Under the pieces are notes generated by a model. It worked only from the letters and a program-made list of their open reading frames with translations. It made no database searches and had not been told where the DNA came from. A stretch of 64,000 nucleotides of DNA, taken from positions 248,001 to 312,000 of the IMG/VR virus record IMGVR_UViG_3300027834_000005. The stretch is one strand, 5' to 3'. Positions 25,611 to 34,318 of the stretch are shown here, piece by piece. Origin of the DNA: a virus. The position numbers and the translations under genes are program-made. Each line of letters starts with the position of its first letter. Position 1 is the stretch's first letter.

Positions 25611-26630
25611 ATGCTACTAGACACTATTATAGAAACAATTGTACCGAAGTTAGGCGGGTTAAAAGCGAGTCGTAAAGGCTGGCAAACCCGTAACTGTCCA
25701 CTGTGCCCTCATAGAGGACATGGTATAGACAAAAAAAGCAGATTCGGGATGAAGATAGAAGGCGGTACGTCCGTCGCTGTCCATTGTTTCAACTGTGCCT
25801 TCAAAGCCAAGTATGGCAGAGGTTCATTAATCAGCAAAGATTTTGCTTGGTTTATGGAGACTATAGGGGTTCCGTCAGACGATGTCAAGAAAATTAAGTT
25901 CCAATCTTTCAGAGAGAAAGAAGCAGGCGAGATTTTCCAAGATGTTAAGGTTACTGAGGACTCTAGGTCTAAGTGGAAGAAGGTGGATTTACCACCAGAT
26001 TCCCGCTCTGTATTATTCTGGCTGGAAGCCGGTTGTAACGACAAGAATTTGGTAAAGGTTGCCAACTACTGTCTGGAAAGGAAACTTGACCTTACGGATA
26101 TGTACTGGACACCTAACACAGAGCACTCAATGCACAAAAGAATCCTTATGCCTTTCTGGTATAAAGATGAAGTTGTAGGATACAGCGGGAGATACTATGT
26201 TGCGTCACCCGCAAAACACATACGCAGATACCTAAATTTGACTCCAGAAGATTTCATTTATAATCTGGATAAGCAATCTATGGACTATCCATTCATACTA
26301 CTTACAGAGGGCGTCATAGACGCGTATCTATGTAATGGTGTGTCTTGTATGGGAACAATGAACCAAGCGCAGATAGACATTATAAACAGTCTAGGAAAGA
26401 GAGTCATTGTCATCCCTGATAGAGATAAAGATGGTCAATCATTAGTGGACATAGCATTGGCTAATAAATGGGAAGTGAGTTTCCCTAACTGGCGAAAAGA
26501 TATTAAAGATGTGGGTAAGGCAGTTCAGGAATATGGAAGATTGCTGACTGTTAAATCGGTTATTGCCAGTGCCGAACATAACCCTATGAAAATAACACTA
26601 AAAAGGAAGATGGATAACTTTAATGAGTGA
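25611..26630 (+). CDS. 61: DNA primase (T4 gp61-like)
   Basis: A 339-aa primase making RNA primers for the lagging strand, partner of gp41. Zinc-binding motif C29/C32 (CPLCPHRGHG) and C59/C62 (HCFNC), then a TOPRIM domain with LLTEGVIDAY and VIVIPDRDKDGQ. The start at 25611 lacks a ribosome site and sits at the predicted transcription start, suggesting a leaderless message. It overlaps gp41 by 8 bp. Confidence 0.93.
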   Translation: MLLDTIIETIVPKLGGLKASRKGWQTRNCPLCPHRGHGIDKKSRFGMKIEGGTSVAVHCFNCAFKAKYGRGSLISKDFAWFMETIGVPSDDVKKIKFQSFREKEAGEIFQDVKVTEDSRSKWKKVDLPPDSRSVLFWLEAGCNDKNLVKVANYCLERKLDLTDMYWTPNTEHSMHKRILMPFWYKDEVVGYSGRYYVASPAKHIRRYLNLTPEDFIYNLDKQSMDYPFILLTEGVIDAYLCNGVSCMGTMNQAQIDIINSLGKRVIVIPDRDKDGQSLVDIALANKWEVSFPNWRKDIKDVGKAVQEYGRLLTVKSVIASAEHNPMKITLKRKMDNFNE

Positions 26631-28056
26631 TATAAAGGAATATACTGCTGATATTGAGAACATATTTATAAGATTTTTTGTGACCGACCCTTCACTATTC
26701 GTTAGATGCTTAGGTATCATCGATAGTGAGCATTATTCAGATGCTAATAATAGGAAAGTTGTATTCTTTTTGGCTGATTACGCCAAAGACTACAACGGAC
26801 TACCTACGTTAGAACAGATTAAGGCCGTTACGGGCGTCACAGTAGAAAAACTAACACAGTGCGATGACACGGAACGTGATTGGTTCTTAGATGAATATGA
26901 AAAGTTCGCAAGACATAAACAAATAGAAACAGCCATATTTGCTGCTCCAGATCTGTTGATAGAACACAGGTATGGCGAAGTAGAAGACATGGTAAAGCAA
27001 GCGGTGAGCGTAGGCTTAGTAAAAGACCTAGGTTTGGACTACTTTGCTGATCCCCTGCAGCGTCTTAATGACGTTGCTAATACCAGAGGTGCAATATCTA
27101 CTGGATGGGACGCGTTAGATGAGAAACTGTACGGCGGAGTGAATAGAGGTGAGCTATCTATATTCGCTGGACAATCAGGTGCCGGTAAATCTGTATTCTT
27201 ACAGAATATAGCTGTTAACTGGGTTGAGATGGGCCTGAACGTGATATACGTGACATTGGAACTTAGTGAGAATCTATGTGCCATGCGTATTGACGCTATG
27301 ATCACTGATCATGGAACCAGAGACGTTCTTAAGAATAGGGACGACGTACATCTTAAGCTAAACACCTTTAATAAGAAGTTTGGTGGATCACTTCGTATTA
27401 AACAGATGAAGAACGGATGTACAGCAAACGACATCAAAGCTTTCGTGAAGGAATATGAAATTCAAACTGGCATCAAAGTGGATGCGTTAGTATTGGATTA
27501 CTTAGATCTGTTCATGCCAACCAACGCTAAGATATCTCCAGAAAACTTATTCGTTAAGGATAAGTACGTAACGGAAAACTTACGTGATTTGGCAGTGGAA
27601 TTGGATACCCTATTAGCGACTGCGAGTCAGTTAAATAGATCGTCCCATGAAGACACCGTAGAGTTCACACACGCTAACATCGCTGGTGGTATGAGTAAGA
27701 TCAACACTGCGGATAACGTGTTTGGTATCTTTACTACGCCGACAATGAAAGAGAATGGTAGATACCAGCTTCAATTCATGAAAACGCGTTCTAGTGCCGG
27801 TGTTGGTTCTAAGATTGATCTTGGCTTTAATGTAAAAACGCTTAGGATACATGACTTGGCCCCAGACGCGGTAAGCTCTATACAGTTAAATACGACTGGA
27901 GTGATTAATAAGTTGGGAAGTGATCCTAGCGTAGTTACTGGTGGTACTGGTGCATCTCCTGCTCCTGCTCCTGCTGCTACTACAGATGATGATGGAAAGA
28001 CTCCGGCAGTTGGCGATTTCAATGCTTTACAGAGTATCATTAAGAAATTGAATTAA
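26623..28056 (+). CDS. 41: Replicative DNA helicase (T4 gp41-like, DnaB family)
   Basis: A 477-aa hexameric 5'-3' helicase. GWDALDEKLYGGVNRGELSI precedes Walker A GQSGAGKS (183-190); VTLELSENLCAMRIDAM and VDALVLDYLDLF (Walker B) follow. The C-terminus is a PAPAPAA-type linker with an acidic end. Coupled to primase by an 8-bp overlap. Length matches T4 gp41 (475 aa). Confidence 0.95.
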   Translation: MSDIKEYTADIENIFIRFFVTDPSLFVRCLGIIDSEHYSDANNRKVVFFLADYAKDYNGLPTLEQIKAVTGVTVEKLTQCDDTERDWFLDEYEKFARHKQIETAIFAAPDLLIEHRYGEVEDMVKQAVSVGLVKDLGLDYFADPLQRLNDVANTRGAISTGWDALDEKLYGGVNRGELSIFAGQSGAGKSVFLQNIAVNWVEMGLNVIYVTLELSENLCAMRIDAMITDHGTRDVLKNRDDVHLKLNTFNKKFGGSLRIKQMKNGCTANDIKAFVKEYEIQTGIKVDALVLDYLDLFMPTNAKISPENLFVKDKYVTENLRDLAVELDTLLATASQLNRSSHEDTVEFTHANIAGGMSKINTADNVFGIFTTPTMKENGRYQLQFMKTRSSAGVGSKIDLGFNVKTLRIHDLAPDAVSSIQLNTTGVINKLGSDPSVVTGGTGASPAPAPAATTDDDGKTPAVGDFNALQSIIKKLN

Positions 28057-28060
28057 ACTT

Positions 28061-28068
28061 GATAAATA
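28061..28068 (+). promoter_or_regulatory. Late-type promoter box GATAAATA
   Basis: GATAAATAGGGAA immediately after the gp41 stop; predicted start near 28074, only 6 nt (TGGAAG) before the ATG at 28080. Starts a late unit of internal-head-type genes. Confidence 0.7.
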
Positions 28069-28079
28069 GGGAATGGAAG

Positions 28080-28496
28080 ATGTATAACCCAAGAGTAACT
28101 AAAGATTTCGACACTTTCAGGATGTTCTTAAAATCGGAAGATATTGTATTATCTGATGACGGCAACTTAAGAAGTACTGAAGGGAAGAATTTTGAAATAT
28201 TAAAGCAAACTATTGGACTGAGGGCAATTCCCGAAAGTGTATCAGCATTAAAGAAAGTTAGATCAGTGAAAGATTTAGGATCTGAAAACTTTAAAGGAAC
28301 TGGGTACGTTTGGGATTTTGCTATTGAAGCAGTCGATATTTTTCTTGGTGATGACGGCAATCCGGTAGGATTATTACAGGATGAACTGAACGATACGGTT
28401 CTACCTTGTGGAAATGTTTTGAAAACGTCTGGTGACGATTTGAATTTGGAATTCTTAAAGGGAGATTTTGATGTTGATAGCGGAGATATTGAGTGA
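28080..28496 (+). CDS. Hypothetical late protein
   Basis: A 138-aa protein of mixed charge (MYNPRVTKDFDTFRMFL; C-terminus acidic, FDVDSGDIE). Preceded by a late promoter and GGAAG directly before the ATG. It overlaps the next gene by 26 bp. Not recognised. Confidence 0.6.
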   Translation: MYNPRVTKDFDTFRMFLKSEDIVLSDDGNLRSTEGKNFEILKQTIGLRAIPESVSALKKVRSVKDLGSENFKGTGYVWDFAIEAVDIFLGDDGNPVGLLQDELNDTVLPCGNVLKTSGDDLNLEFLKGDFDVDSGDIE

Positions 28497-28761
28497 AAGT
28501 GAAGACATCGATGAGTCTTTAGTATGGGGTCGTACTGGCACTAAGCTAAAAAAGAAATTCAGATGTACTAGTGGCCTTAGAAAAGGTCGCGTAGTATCCA
28601 GTCCAGAGCAGTGTAGTCTGCCCTTGGACATTGGTAAGAGCGTAAGCCTTAAAAAGACGAAGAAGAAATACGGAAGACGATTAGTTAAAAAAGCTAAGAA
28701 GACAAAACGTATAAATCCAGCGTCTAGAAAGTTGGTTATTATCAATAGGAGAAAGAAGTAA
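28471..28761 (+). CDS. Basic putative capsid-targeted internal protein
   Basis: A 96-aa protein: leader MLIAEILSE (L-S-E cut site) followed by SEDIDES, then a strongly basic region with KKKFRCTSGLRKGRVV, KKTKKKYGRRLVKKAKK and a conserved C-x(~16)-C. It resembles small DNA-binding internal head proteins. The ATG at 28471 has GGGAG upstream. Inference: packaged with DNA, and possibly ejected. Confidence 0.65.
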   Translation: MLIAEILSESEDIDESLVWGRTGTKLKKKFRCTSGLRKGRVVSSPEQCSLPLDIGKSVSLKKTKKKYGRRLVKKAKKTKRINPASRKLVIINRRKK

Positions 28762-29402
28762 TGTTCGATAGGATCGTAAAGGGAATATTAAACGAGGATG
28801 TATCATCAATTTTATCTCAGACTTACGGAGTTGATTCTTCAAAGGCTAGAGAGTTATTAAGGCAAATGTCATTTAGTGACTACACCGATCTAAAAGACGC
28901 TATTGATGCTAACGATACTCCTAAAGTGAAAGCTATACTTCATAGTAAAATTGCCATGGAAGGTAACGCATACACTGCGGCTAGACAAGGCACACAAGAT
29001 CCTATGGCGAACCAAGACCAAGATGACGAAATGGTTAACTTGGCAGCACTACAAAGTGGAGATATGGTTTCTACTGGTAGTGGAGACAGCAAGATTTCAA
29101 GCGTATCTATGATGGGCGATAAAACGACCATGCAAACAGATGACGGACAGCATATTTCTATTTCAGATATGCCTGATATACCTAACGCGCCAATCACCAA
29201 TAGGGATGATGCCATGGCGGAGATAGATCGTATTAGACAGTTAGCTGGGATAGAAGATGAAGCTATGGGTGAAGAGATTGGGTCACCTACGCCGATGACG
29301 TGTAAAGCGATGTCTCGTGATGGAAGTACCACTCCGAATCAGATAATCAAACGACACAGAAAGAACGAGAAACCAGGTCCAAAAACGGGCAGGACTCGAT
29401 GA
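28761..29402 (+). CDS. Putative capsid-targeted internal protein
   Basis: A 213-aa protein. The leader MFDRIVKGILNE, then DVSS, carries an L-N-E cut site. Next is a helical domain (residues ~13-70), a Gly/Ser/Asp-rich middle resembling a small beta domain (SGDMVSTGSGDSKISSV) and a basic tail (IIKRHRKNEKPGPKTGRTR). It overlaps its upstream neighbour by one base. Candidate internal protein. Confidence 0.6.
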   Translation: MFDRIVKGILNEDVSSILSQTYGVDSSKARELLRQMSFSDYTDLKDAIDANDTPKVKAILHSKIAMEGNAYTAARQGTQDPMANQDQDDEMVNLAALQSGDMVSTGSGDSKISSVSMMGDKTTMQTDDGQHISISDMPDIPNAPITNRDDAMAEIDRIRQLAGIEDEAMGEEIGSPTPMTCKAMSRDGSTTPNQIIKRHRKNEKPGPKTGRTR

Positions 29403-29869
29403 ATACACATAATGGATTAATTAAAAAGGAAACTATCGTGGAAACAGTTCAGTTGCTGGAACAAAAGATCAAAACTTATCAGTTAGACCAATTGGAAGAG
29501 AAGATCAAGGACGGTGTTAGCGTTGGCGAATATGTCATTCACTCTACTAGTCTCGGTTACGACATTCATCTTGGTAAGTATAGCGTATGTAAGAATCTAT
29601 ATAGTCTAGATACTGCATTCCTTATCGTCCAAGTTAAGTTAAAATCACCACATAAGAATATTTCCGACATCGTAAAAGCGGACCATGAGTACGGTAAGTA
29701 TAAATACGATACTCTAGTCTACAGTAATACAATTGCCACATCAGATAATATGTGCGCAGTGATGGTTGCTGAAGATAGATTGAACGAAGCAGTTGATAGA
29801 ATGAAGGATGCTAAGAAGATTCTTAGTAAACTAAGAATAGATATCAATGCGCCTATTTTTGATAAATAG
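29399..29869 (+). CDS. Hypothetical protein
   Basis: A 156-aa charged protein with helical N- and C-termini and a middle beta region (SLGYDIHLGKYSVCKN). Overlaps the previous gene by 4 bp. The next late promoter lies inside its last codons. Unknown function. Confidence 0.6.
   Translation: MNTHNGLIKKETIVETVQLLEQKIKTYQLDQLEEKIKDGVSVGEYVIHSTSLGYDIHLGKYSVCKNLYSLDTAFLIVQVKLKSPHKNISDIVKADHEYGKYKYDTLVYSNTIATSDNMCAVMVAEDRLNEAVDRMKDAKKILSKLRIDINAPIFDK
29861..29868 (+). promoter_or_regulatory. Late-type promoter box GATAAATA
   Basis: GATAAATAGTATG overlapping the end of the previous gene; predicted start near 29874, leader with ACAGGA before the ATG at 29896. Confidence 0.7.
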
Positions 29870-29895
29870 TATGAAACTACAGGATATAACAGGAT

Positions 29896-30873
29896 ATGTA
29901 CCTTAATCAAATTGAAATACATGATAAAAAGAAGCTATCAAAGCTTAATAACTATCTAAGTGAAAATTTTAAGATTAGAGTAGATGTTGATGGCGACAGC
30001 AAAGAGCTTCTTTCGTTGAGAGAACACGTTATTAACGAAATACACGAGCTAAAGGTTGTGCGCGGTTGTACCCCTAAAGATGCCGATTTAGGCAAAAGCT
30101 TGGCAATGCTTGAGGCAATTGATCTAATTTTGGCAAACCGACGCGCAGTTGTGGAATCTTCTGAGCGATTTGGCCCTTACTCAGGCATCGTAGATAAGAT
30201 GTCAGATGCAGTGGCTAAGTACGTGAATCAGGGCGATGACTTAGATTCAGCCATTTCTGTAGCTATGAGAGAATACCGCTCTAGCAAATACAGATATCCA
30301 GATCACGAAGTAGAACAAGACGTACGTCACAGTGTAGCTTCTAAGCTTATCGGTGGTGTAAATGACGTAGATGAAACTCTAGTCAAAGGTCTTGGAGTAG
30401 AAGTAGATGAAGCCGGTGATTTCTATCATCCAAATACCGATCACGGTTCTTTAGATAGAAAACCTAGAAGATCAGCAGCTCAAGACGTCCCTACTGCATA
30501 TACGCAGAGAGGCCAAAAAGCAGCATTCGGTCCACGTGATAGTGGCAGAGAAACTACCCCAGCAAGATCAAAACTTAACATGAGCGAAGATGGCGGACAG
30601 TATATTTATTTAGCTGACGAACCAAAACTAGCTTTCAATCCCAATACCAGCAAAGGTAACGCTATAGCCATGACAGGCTTTGATAGCGGCGGCGAAGAAA
30701 TTTCCTATCCAGTTAGAGTTAGATTCGTATATGATGACGCTGCTGGTCTCGTTAATATTATTACTATCGTTGATGGTGATGGTAGCGAAACAGGTACTGA
30801 ACTTGATGATGCTGAGAAAGCAACATTAGGACAAAACATTTTAGATGAATTAATGGCAAAGGGCATTTACTAA
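29896..30873 (+). CDS. Hypothetical late head/virion protein
   Basis: A 325-aa protein. Residues ~1-120 are helical (SLREHVINEIHELKVVRG), ~120-150 helical (VDKMSDAVAKYVNQGDD), ~175-240 low-complexity (PRRSAAQDVPTAYTQRG) and the last ~90 a compact beta domain with acidic end. Late promoter; overlaps the next gene by one base, so co-expressed with prohead-core-like proteins. Family not named. Confidence 0.6.
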   Translation: MYLNQIEIHDKKKLSKLNNYLSENFKIRVDVDGDSKELLSLREHVINEIHELKVVRGCTPKDADLGKSLAMLEAIDLILANRRAVVESSERFGPYSGIVDKMSDAVAKYVNQGDDLDSAISVAMREYRSSKYRYPDHEVEQDVRHSVASKLIGGVNDVDETLVKGLGVEVDEAGDFYHPNTDHGSLDRKPRRSAAQDVPTAYTQRGQKAAFGPRDSGRETTPARSKLNMSEDGGQYIYLADEPKLAFNPNTSKGNAIAMTGFDSGGEEISYPVRVRFVYDDAAGLVNIITIVDGDGSETGTELDDAEKATLGQNILDELMAKGIY

Positions 30874-31454
30874 TGAATGAGAATAAAAGTTACGTTAAAG
30901 AATTAAGAATAATTCTTGAAGGCGAAGTCGAAGAAGCAGAAGTAATTATGGCTGCTAGAGGTTTCAGTAAAGAACTTCAAGATATGATTCAGAAAGTTGG
31001 TCGTTTGGCCAATGAACAGGTTGGTCCTGTTGTAGATCAAATGCGTTTGACCTATGGCAGTGATATGGCTAACTCTTTCCAAGACACTGTTAAAGGTGAA
31101 ATGGATGCAGTATTACAAACACTAGCACAAGCTAAAGATACTTTAGATGATGTTGTAACAGACATTAGCAATGGTACAGTTCCAGGTGGAGTAGACATGG
31201 ACGAGTTTGGCGGTGATGAGCTAGGCGGAGAAATCGACGCTGAGATTGGTTTTGATGACGATGGTATTGATGGCATTGAAGGCGAAGTCGAAGGCGAATT
31301 CGATATTGATCCTGTTGGTGATGGCGAAGAATCATTTGATGATGAGTTCGGTGCTGAAGAGCCTTTAGGTAGAGCAGCTTTAGAATCTCGTAGATATGCA
31401 GTTGCCAAAAAGATCATGGAAACGGAAGCTAAGCTCAAGTCAAAGAGTAAGTAA
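30873..31454 (+). CDS. Putative prohead core / internal protein
   Basis: A 193-aa protein. The leader MNENKSYVKELRIILE, then GE, ends in an I-L-E cut site; a helical domain follows (IMAARGFSKELQDMIQKVGRL, MRLTYGSDMANSFQDTV), then a strongly acidic Asp/Glu/Gly tract (~105-165) and a basic C-terminal helix. The helical domain resembles a conserved protein of marine T4-like phages that I associate with the prohead core. Likely processed by the prohead protease. Confidence 0.65.
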   Translation: MNENKSYVKELRIILEGEVEEAEVIMAARGFSKELQDMIQKVGRLANEQVGPVVDQMRLTYGSDMANSFQDTVKGEMDAVLQTLAQAKDTLDDVVTDISNGTVPGGVDMDEFGGDELGGEIDAEIGFDDDGIDGIEGEVEGEFDIDPVGDGEESFDDEFGAEEPLGRAALESRRYAVAKKIMETEAKLKSKSK

Positions 31455-31783
31455 TGCGTTTATATCAGATCATTAAAGAAAACGATTCAGCCGACGATAT
31501 TATGTCGGCTTTGTCGTCTATGATTTCCGTGTTGAAATCAAAAGGACATGACAATATCCCTACTCAATATGCTGTACAGTATTTGAATAATATGGGACAA
31601 AATGTTGATGCTGAGTCACTTGCAAGTATTGCTGTTCAGAGTCCCTTTATTACTAGCGCTACTCCAGAAGAGTTGGTTATTGGTAATGAAGCTGAACAAG
31701 ATCTTGGCGCAGGAAATAACGAAATGAATCAGGACGTCGTCGGTCAGATGGCAACTGATACAGCTAAGAGGGATATAGGATGA
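31454..31783 (+). CDS. Putative capsid-targeted internal protein
   Basis: A 109-aa protein starting MRLYQIIKE, then NDSADD. The leader nearly repeats the MRLYEFI start of the 11985 gene and fits the I-x-E cut rule. The remainder is Gln/Asn-rich and helical (IMSALSSMISVLKSKGHDNIP). Overlaps neighbours on both sides. Internal head protein is inferred. Confidence 0.65.
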   Translation: MRLYQIIKENDSADDIMSALSSMISVLKSKGHDNIPTQYAVQYLNNMGQNVDAESLASIAVQSPFITSATPEELVIGNEAEQDLGAGNNEMNQDVVGQMATDTAKRDIG

Positions 31784-32670
31784 GTGGTTGTTCTGGAAGT
31801 GGATTTTTGCCAGCTGTCGATGCTAGGTTAAAAGCTAGGAATGATAGAGTTATCTATGCGGAAATTTGCGCTATAGAACAACAAATCTTAGACACTATAA
31901 ATAATTGTACAGGCACGGCACCATTAGAAATTACTATCAATGGCGGAACTCCTATTACGACTCCTAACGGAATTGAATCTATCATGGTTCTTGACGGCGG
32001 ATCTCAATACATAGAAAGTTCCCCTACGGTAGCTATCACGTCAACAGCCGGTACAGGTTTTGCAGCTATTCCTCTAGTAGATTTAACTACTGGTGCGGTT
32101 ATCGGTTTCAATATCAGTGACCGAGGTTCTGATTATGAAGTTGGTGATGTTGTAGACGTAACACATGCCCTAGGCGCTACTGGAATTTTATTCGAAGGTG
32201 TTGTTAGTGCAGTAAGTGATGTTGCGCCTTTCGATGTTTTAGGTATTACTATCACCGTTGGTGGCACAGGTTACTTAGACACTCCATACGTTACTATATT
32301 AGATCCAGAATCAACAGGTTCAGGTTTCATAGGAACAATCGAATTAGACCCAGCAGATAATTCCGTAGTTGAAATTAGCATCCTTAACGGCGGCAGAAAC
32401 TACAGCACAAACTCAACAGCTATCATCGTAGGTGACGTAGGTGTAGGTGGCTCTAATGCTATTATAACCACTACTACACAGTCTTCTATGTATAATGTTA
32501 ATGTAGATCCTTCTCATTATTATGAAGTGTGGGCAGGTCTTGTTGATGATAAAGCTGTGAAGTTACAAATCGATACGATCCAACAGTATTTTATTAGTTT
32601 AGGATACAATTTTATTATCCAAGTTAACCCAGTTACCATGGATACTCTACAGTGGTATATTAGTTGGTAG
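31780..32670 (+). CDS. Virion structural protein with beta repeats
   Basis: A 296-aa protein with repeated G-G/S-x-Y/D-x-x-x-P-x-V-x-I/T units (DGGSQYIESSPTVAIT, GGTGYLDTPYVTI, GGRNYSTNSTAIIV), as found in fibre or decoration proteins of T4-like phages and also in the 34345 gene of this window. The N-terminus MSGCSGSGFLPAVDARLKAR is short and polar. Likely head-surface, neck or fibre component; T4 counterpart unknown. Confidence 0.65.
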   Translation: MSGCSGSGFLPAVDARLKARNDRVIYAEICAIEQQILDTINNCTGTAPLEITINGGTPITTPNGIESIMVLDGGSQYIESSPTVAITSTAGTGFAAIPLVDLTTGAVIGFNISDRGSDYEVGDVVDVTHALGATGILFEGVVSAVSDVAPFDVLGITITVGGTGYLDTPYVTILDPESTGSGFIGTIELDPADNSVVEISILNGGRNYSTNSTAIIVGDVGVGGSNAIITTTTQSSMYNVNVDPSHYYEVWAGLVDDKAVKLQIDTIQQYFISLGYNFIIQVNPVTMDTLQWYISW

Positions 32671-32674
32671 CGCT

Positions 32675-33556
32675 ATGTTCATCAATAACAAATACACTGA
32701 TACATATCACAGATTAATATACAAATGTTCCTCCTATAATAGGTCTCGTGAAGACGAGGTCTATTATGAGTCCCACCATATAATTCCCAAATCGATGGGA
32801 GGAAGCGATGAAAAAGACAATCTTGTATTTCTCACATCACGTGAACATTACGTAGCGCATTTACTTTTAGTTAAAATGACAGAAGGTGATAACTTCGTAA
32901 GAATGTCCAGAGCGGCACACATGATGATGCATGATAAATATGGCAATAAACTAAAAACCTCCAAGCTTTACGAAGATCTAAAGCATACGTTCATAACAGC
33001 TATTAGCGAAGAAAAGAAAGATAGGACAGTATACGAGTGGACACATGAAGTTTACGGCACGGCGGAATGTTCTATGTGGGATCTCCTAGAAAAATATCCA
33101 GACCATGGAATGACAGTATCTGCTATCAGAAATGTGAAGAATGGCTTCAATAAAACGTGCAAAGGGTGGCGTCTAAAGACGACAATCATTAATGAATATC
33201 ATCACAATACCGACCTTACGGAATATGACTGGTGGAACCAAGAATACGGTGTAGTCACTACGTCAACCCATAAAATGGTGAAAGATTTCAACCTGAACAT
33301 TGATTGTCTGAATTCGGTCAAAAAAGGATGCCAAAAATCTCATAGTGGTTGGTTCCTGTACAATGGCGAAGCACAGTCAGATAAAAGAAGTAAAAAAATA
33401 ATAGACGTAATTAAATGGTATCACGTTGAAAATGGGGATATAGTTTGCACGATAGATGAGTTGTGCGAGTCACACCCACACATAAGCAAAAATCATATAG
33501 CTAGAGTGGCAAAGGGAACTAGAAAATCCCACAAGGGATGGCGGCTAAGCTCATAG
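32675..33556 (+). CDS. Free-standing HNH homing endonuclease with three DNA-binding repeats
   Basis: A 293-aa protein. HNH nuclease motif: ESHHIIPKSMGGSDEKDNL (H34, H35, N49) followed by H58 and H62. The C-terminal ~190 residues contain three related ~50-residue units, each ending S/C-x-x-GW-x-L (CKGWRL, SGWFLY, KGWRL) with N-terminal W/H-E or W-x-N motifs; such modules are likely DNA-binding. No intron signs beside it. It lies between a structural and a nuclease gene with no promoter or ribosome site of its own, as homing genes often do. Confidence 0.85.
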   Translation: MFINNKYTDTYHRLIYKCSSYNRSREDEVYYESHHIIPKSMGGSDEKDNLVFLTSREHYVAHLLLVKMTEGDNFVRMSRAAHMMMHDKYGNKLKTSKLYEDLKHTFITAISEEKKDRTVYEWTHEVYGTAECSMWDLLEKYPDHGMTVSAIRNVKNGFNKTCKGWRLKTTIINEYHHNTDLTEYDWWNQEYGVVTTSTHKMVKDFNLNIDCLNSVKKGCQKSHSGWFLYNGEAQSDKRSKKIIDVIKWYHVENGDIVCTIDELCESHPHISKNHIARVAKGTRKSHKGWRLSS

Positions 33557-33577
33557 TCACCTTCAATATTATATAAG

Positions 33578-33611
33578 CTGGTAATAAGCGAGAAATCGCT
33601 TGTAATACCAG
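33578..33611 (+). promoter_or_regulatory. Compound hairpin upstream of nuclease gene
   Basis: Perfect AAGCGA-GAAA-TCGCTT hairpin (33586-33601) within an outer CTGGTA/TACCAG pairing (33578-33583 with 33606-33611). The last arm can instead pair with the promoter palindrome at 33605-33625, so the two structures compete. No T-tract. Confidence 0.55.
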
Positions 33612-33628
33612 ACCCAGTCTGGTATAAT
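33600..33628 (+). promoter_or_regulatory. Sigma70-type promoter with palindromic operator in the spacer
   Basis: TTGTAA, 17-bp spacer, TATAAT. Bases 33605-33625 form a near-perfect palindrome (9-bp arms ATACCAGAC/GTCTGGTAT, 3-bp centre CCA) covering the spacer and the start of the -10. A repressor bound there would block the promoter. Predicted start falls on or next to the ATG at 33636. Confidence 0.6.
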
Positions 33629-33635
33629 GTGCCAC

Positions 33636-34307
33636 ATGCACACACCAAAATATAATTACAAAGAATTACACAGACAATATTCAGATCACGGAAGATTTTA
33701 CGCGGTTGGTGGAGAGAGACCTCTCCCTTCAGTAACCACCGTAATGTCAAACACCAGTGACAAAGAATGGCTAACTCAATGGAAAGAACGAGTAGGTGAG
33801 GCAGAAGCCAAAGCTATCGTTGACGAGTCCGTTATGATCGGCCAAGGAATGCATGACTTATTAGAATCACACTATACCGGCATACACGTTGGTAAGGTCC
33901 CTGTCATCTCTAAAATCTTTGCAGATACCGTAATAAAGAAAGGTCTATCTAAGGTAGATGAAGTATGGGGCGTCGAAGCACCATTATTCTTTCCAGATCT
34001 TTATGCAGGCACAACAGATTTAGTTGGGGTCCATGAAGGTGAACCCGCAGTTATGGATTATAAGAACGCTAGGCAAGATAAGAAAGATGAAGATGTAGAC
34101 GATTATAAGATGCAACTTTGCGCGTATGGTGCCGCTCATGATGAGCTATATGGGACACGTATACGTAAAGGGGTAATAATGATGATGTGTAGATCCGGTA
34201 GATATAAGGAATTCATAATTCAGGGAAACGAATATGATAAGTATCGAAGGATGTGGTTTGCAACTTTAGAAAAATATTACGTAGAATATGGAATTCTATT
34301 ACCTTAA
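33636..34307 (+). CDS. PD-(D/E)XK nuclease (Cas4/RecB-like exonuclease family)
   Basis: A 223-aa protein. The nuclease core is AGTTDLVGVHEGEPAVMDYKNA (D in GTTDL, D-x-K in MDYKN), followed by DDYKMQLCAYGAA (RecB-type QxxxY). The N-terminal RFYAVGGERPLPSVTTVMSNT is typical of these phage exonucleases. I chose the ATG at 33636 (MHTPKYNYKEL); the ATG at 33627 is inside the -10. No ribosome site, so it may be leaderless. Probably works in recombination or DNA degradation. A late promoter begins 4 bp after the stop. Confidence 0.85.
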   Translation: MHTPKYNYKELHRQYSDHGRFYAVGGERPLPSVTTVMSNTSDKEWLTQWKERVGEAEAKAIVDESVMIGQGMHDLLESHYTGIHVGKVPVISKIFADTVIKKGLSKVDEVWGVEAPLFFPDLYAGTTDLVGVHEGEPAVMDYKNARQDKKDEDVDDYKMQLCAYGAAHDELYGTRIRKGVIMMMCRSGRYKEFIIQGNEYDKYRRMWFATLEKYYVEYGILLP

Positions 34308-34310
34308 AAG

Positions 34311-34318
34311 CATAAATA
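34311..34318 (+). promoter_or_regulatory. Late-type promoter box CATAAATA
   Basis: CATAAATAAAGGG, predicted start near 34324, then CAGGGAAG before the ATG at 34345. Confidence 0.6.

Noticed and set aside
29871-29906. 11-aa peptide ORF (MKLQDITGYVP) ahead of the 29896 gene
   Set aside because: It starts before the predicted late transcription start (about 29874), so it would not be translated from that message.
31896-31903. Exact T4 late motif TATAAATA inside a gene
   Set aside because: Within the 31780 coding region with no start codon or ribosome site at a useful distance.
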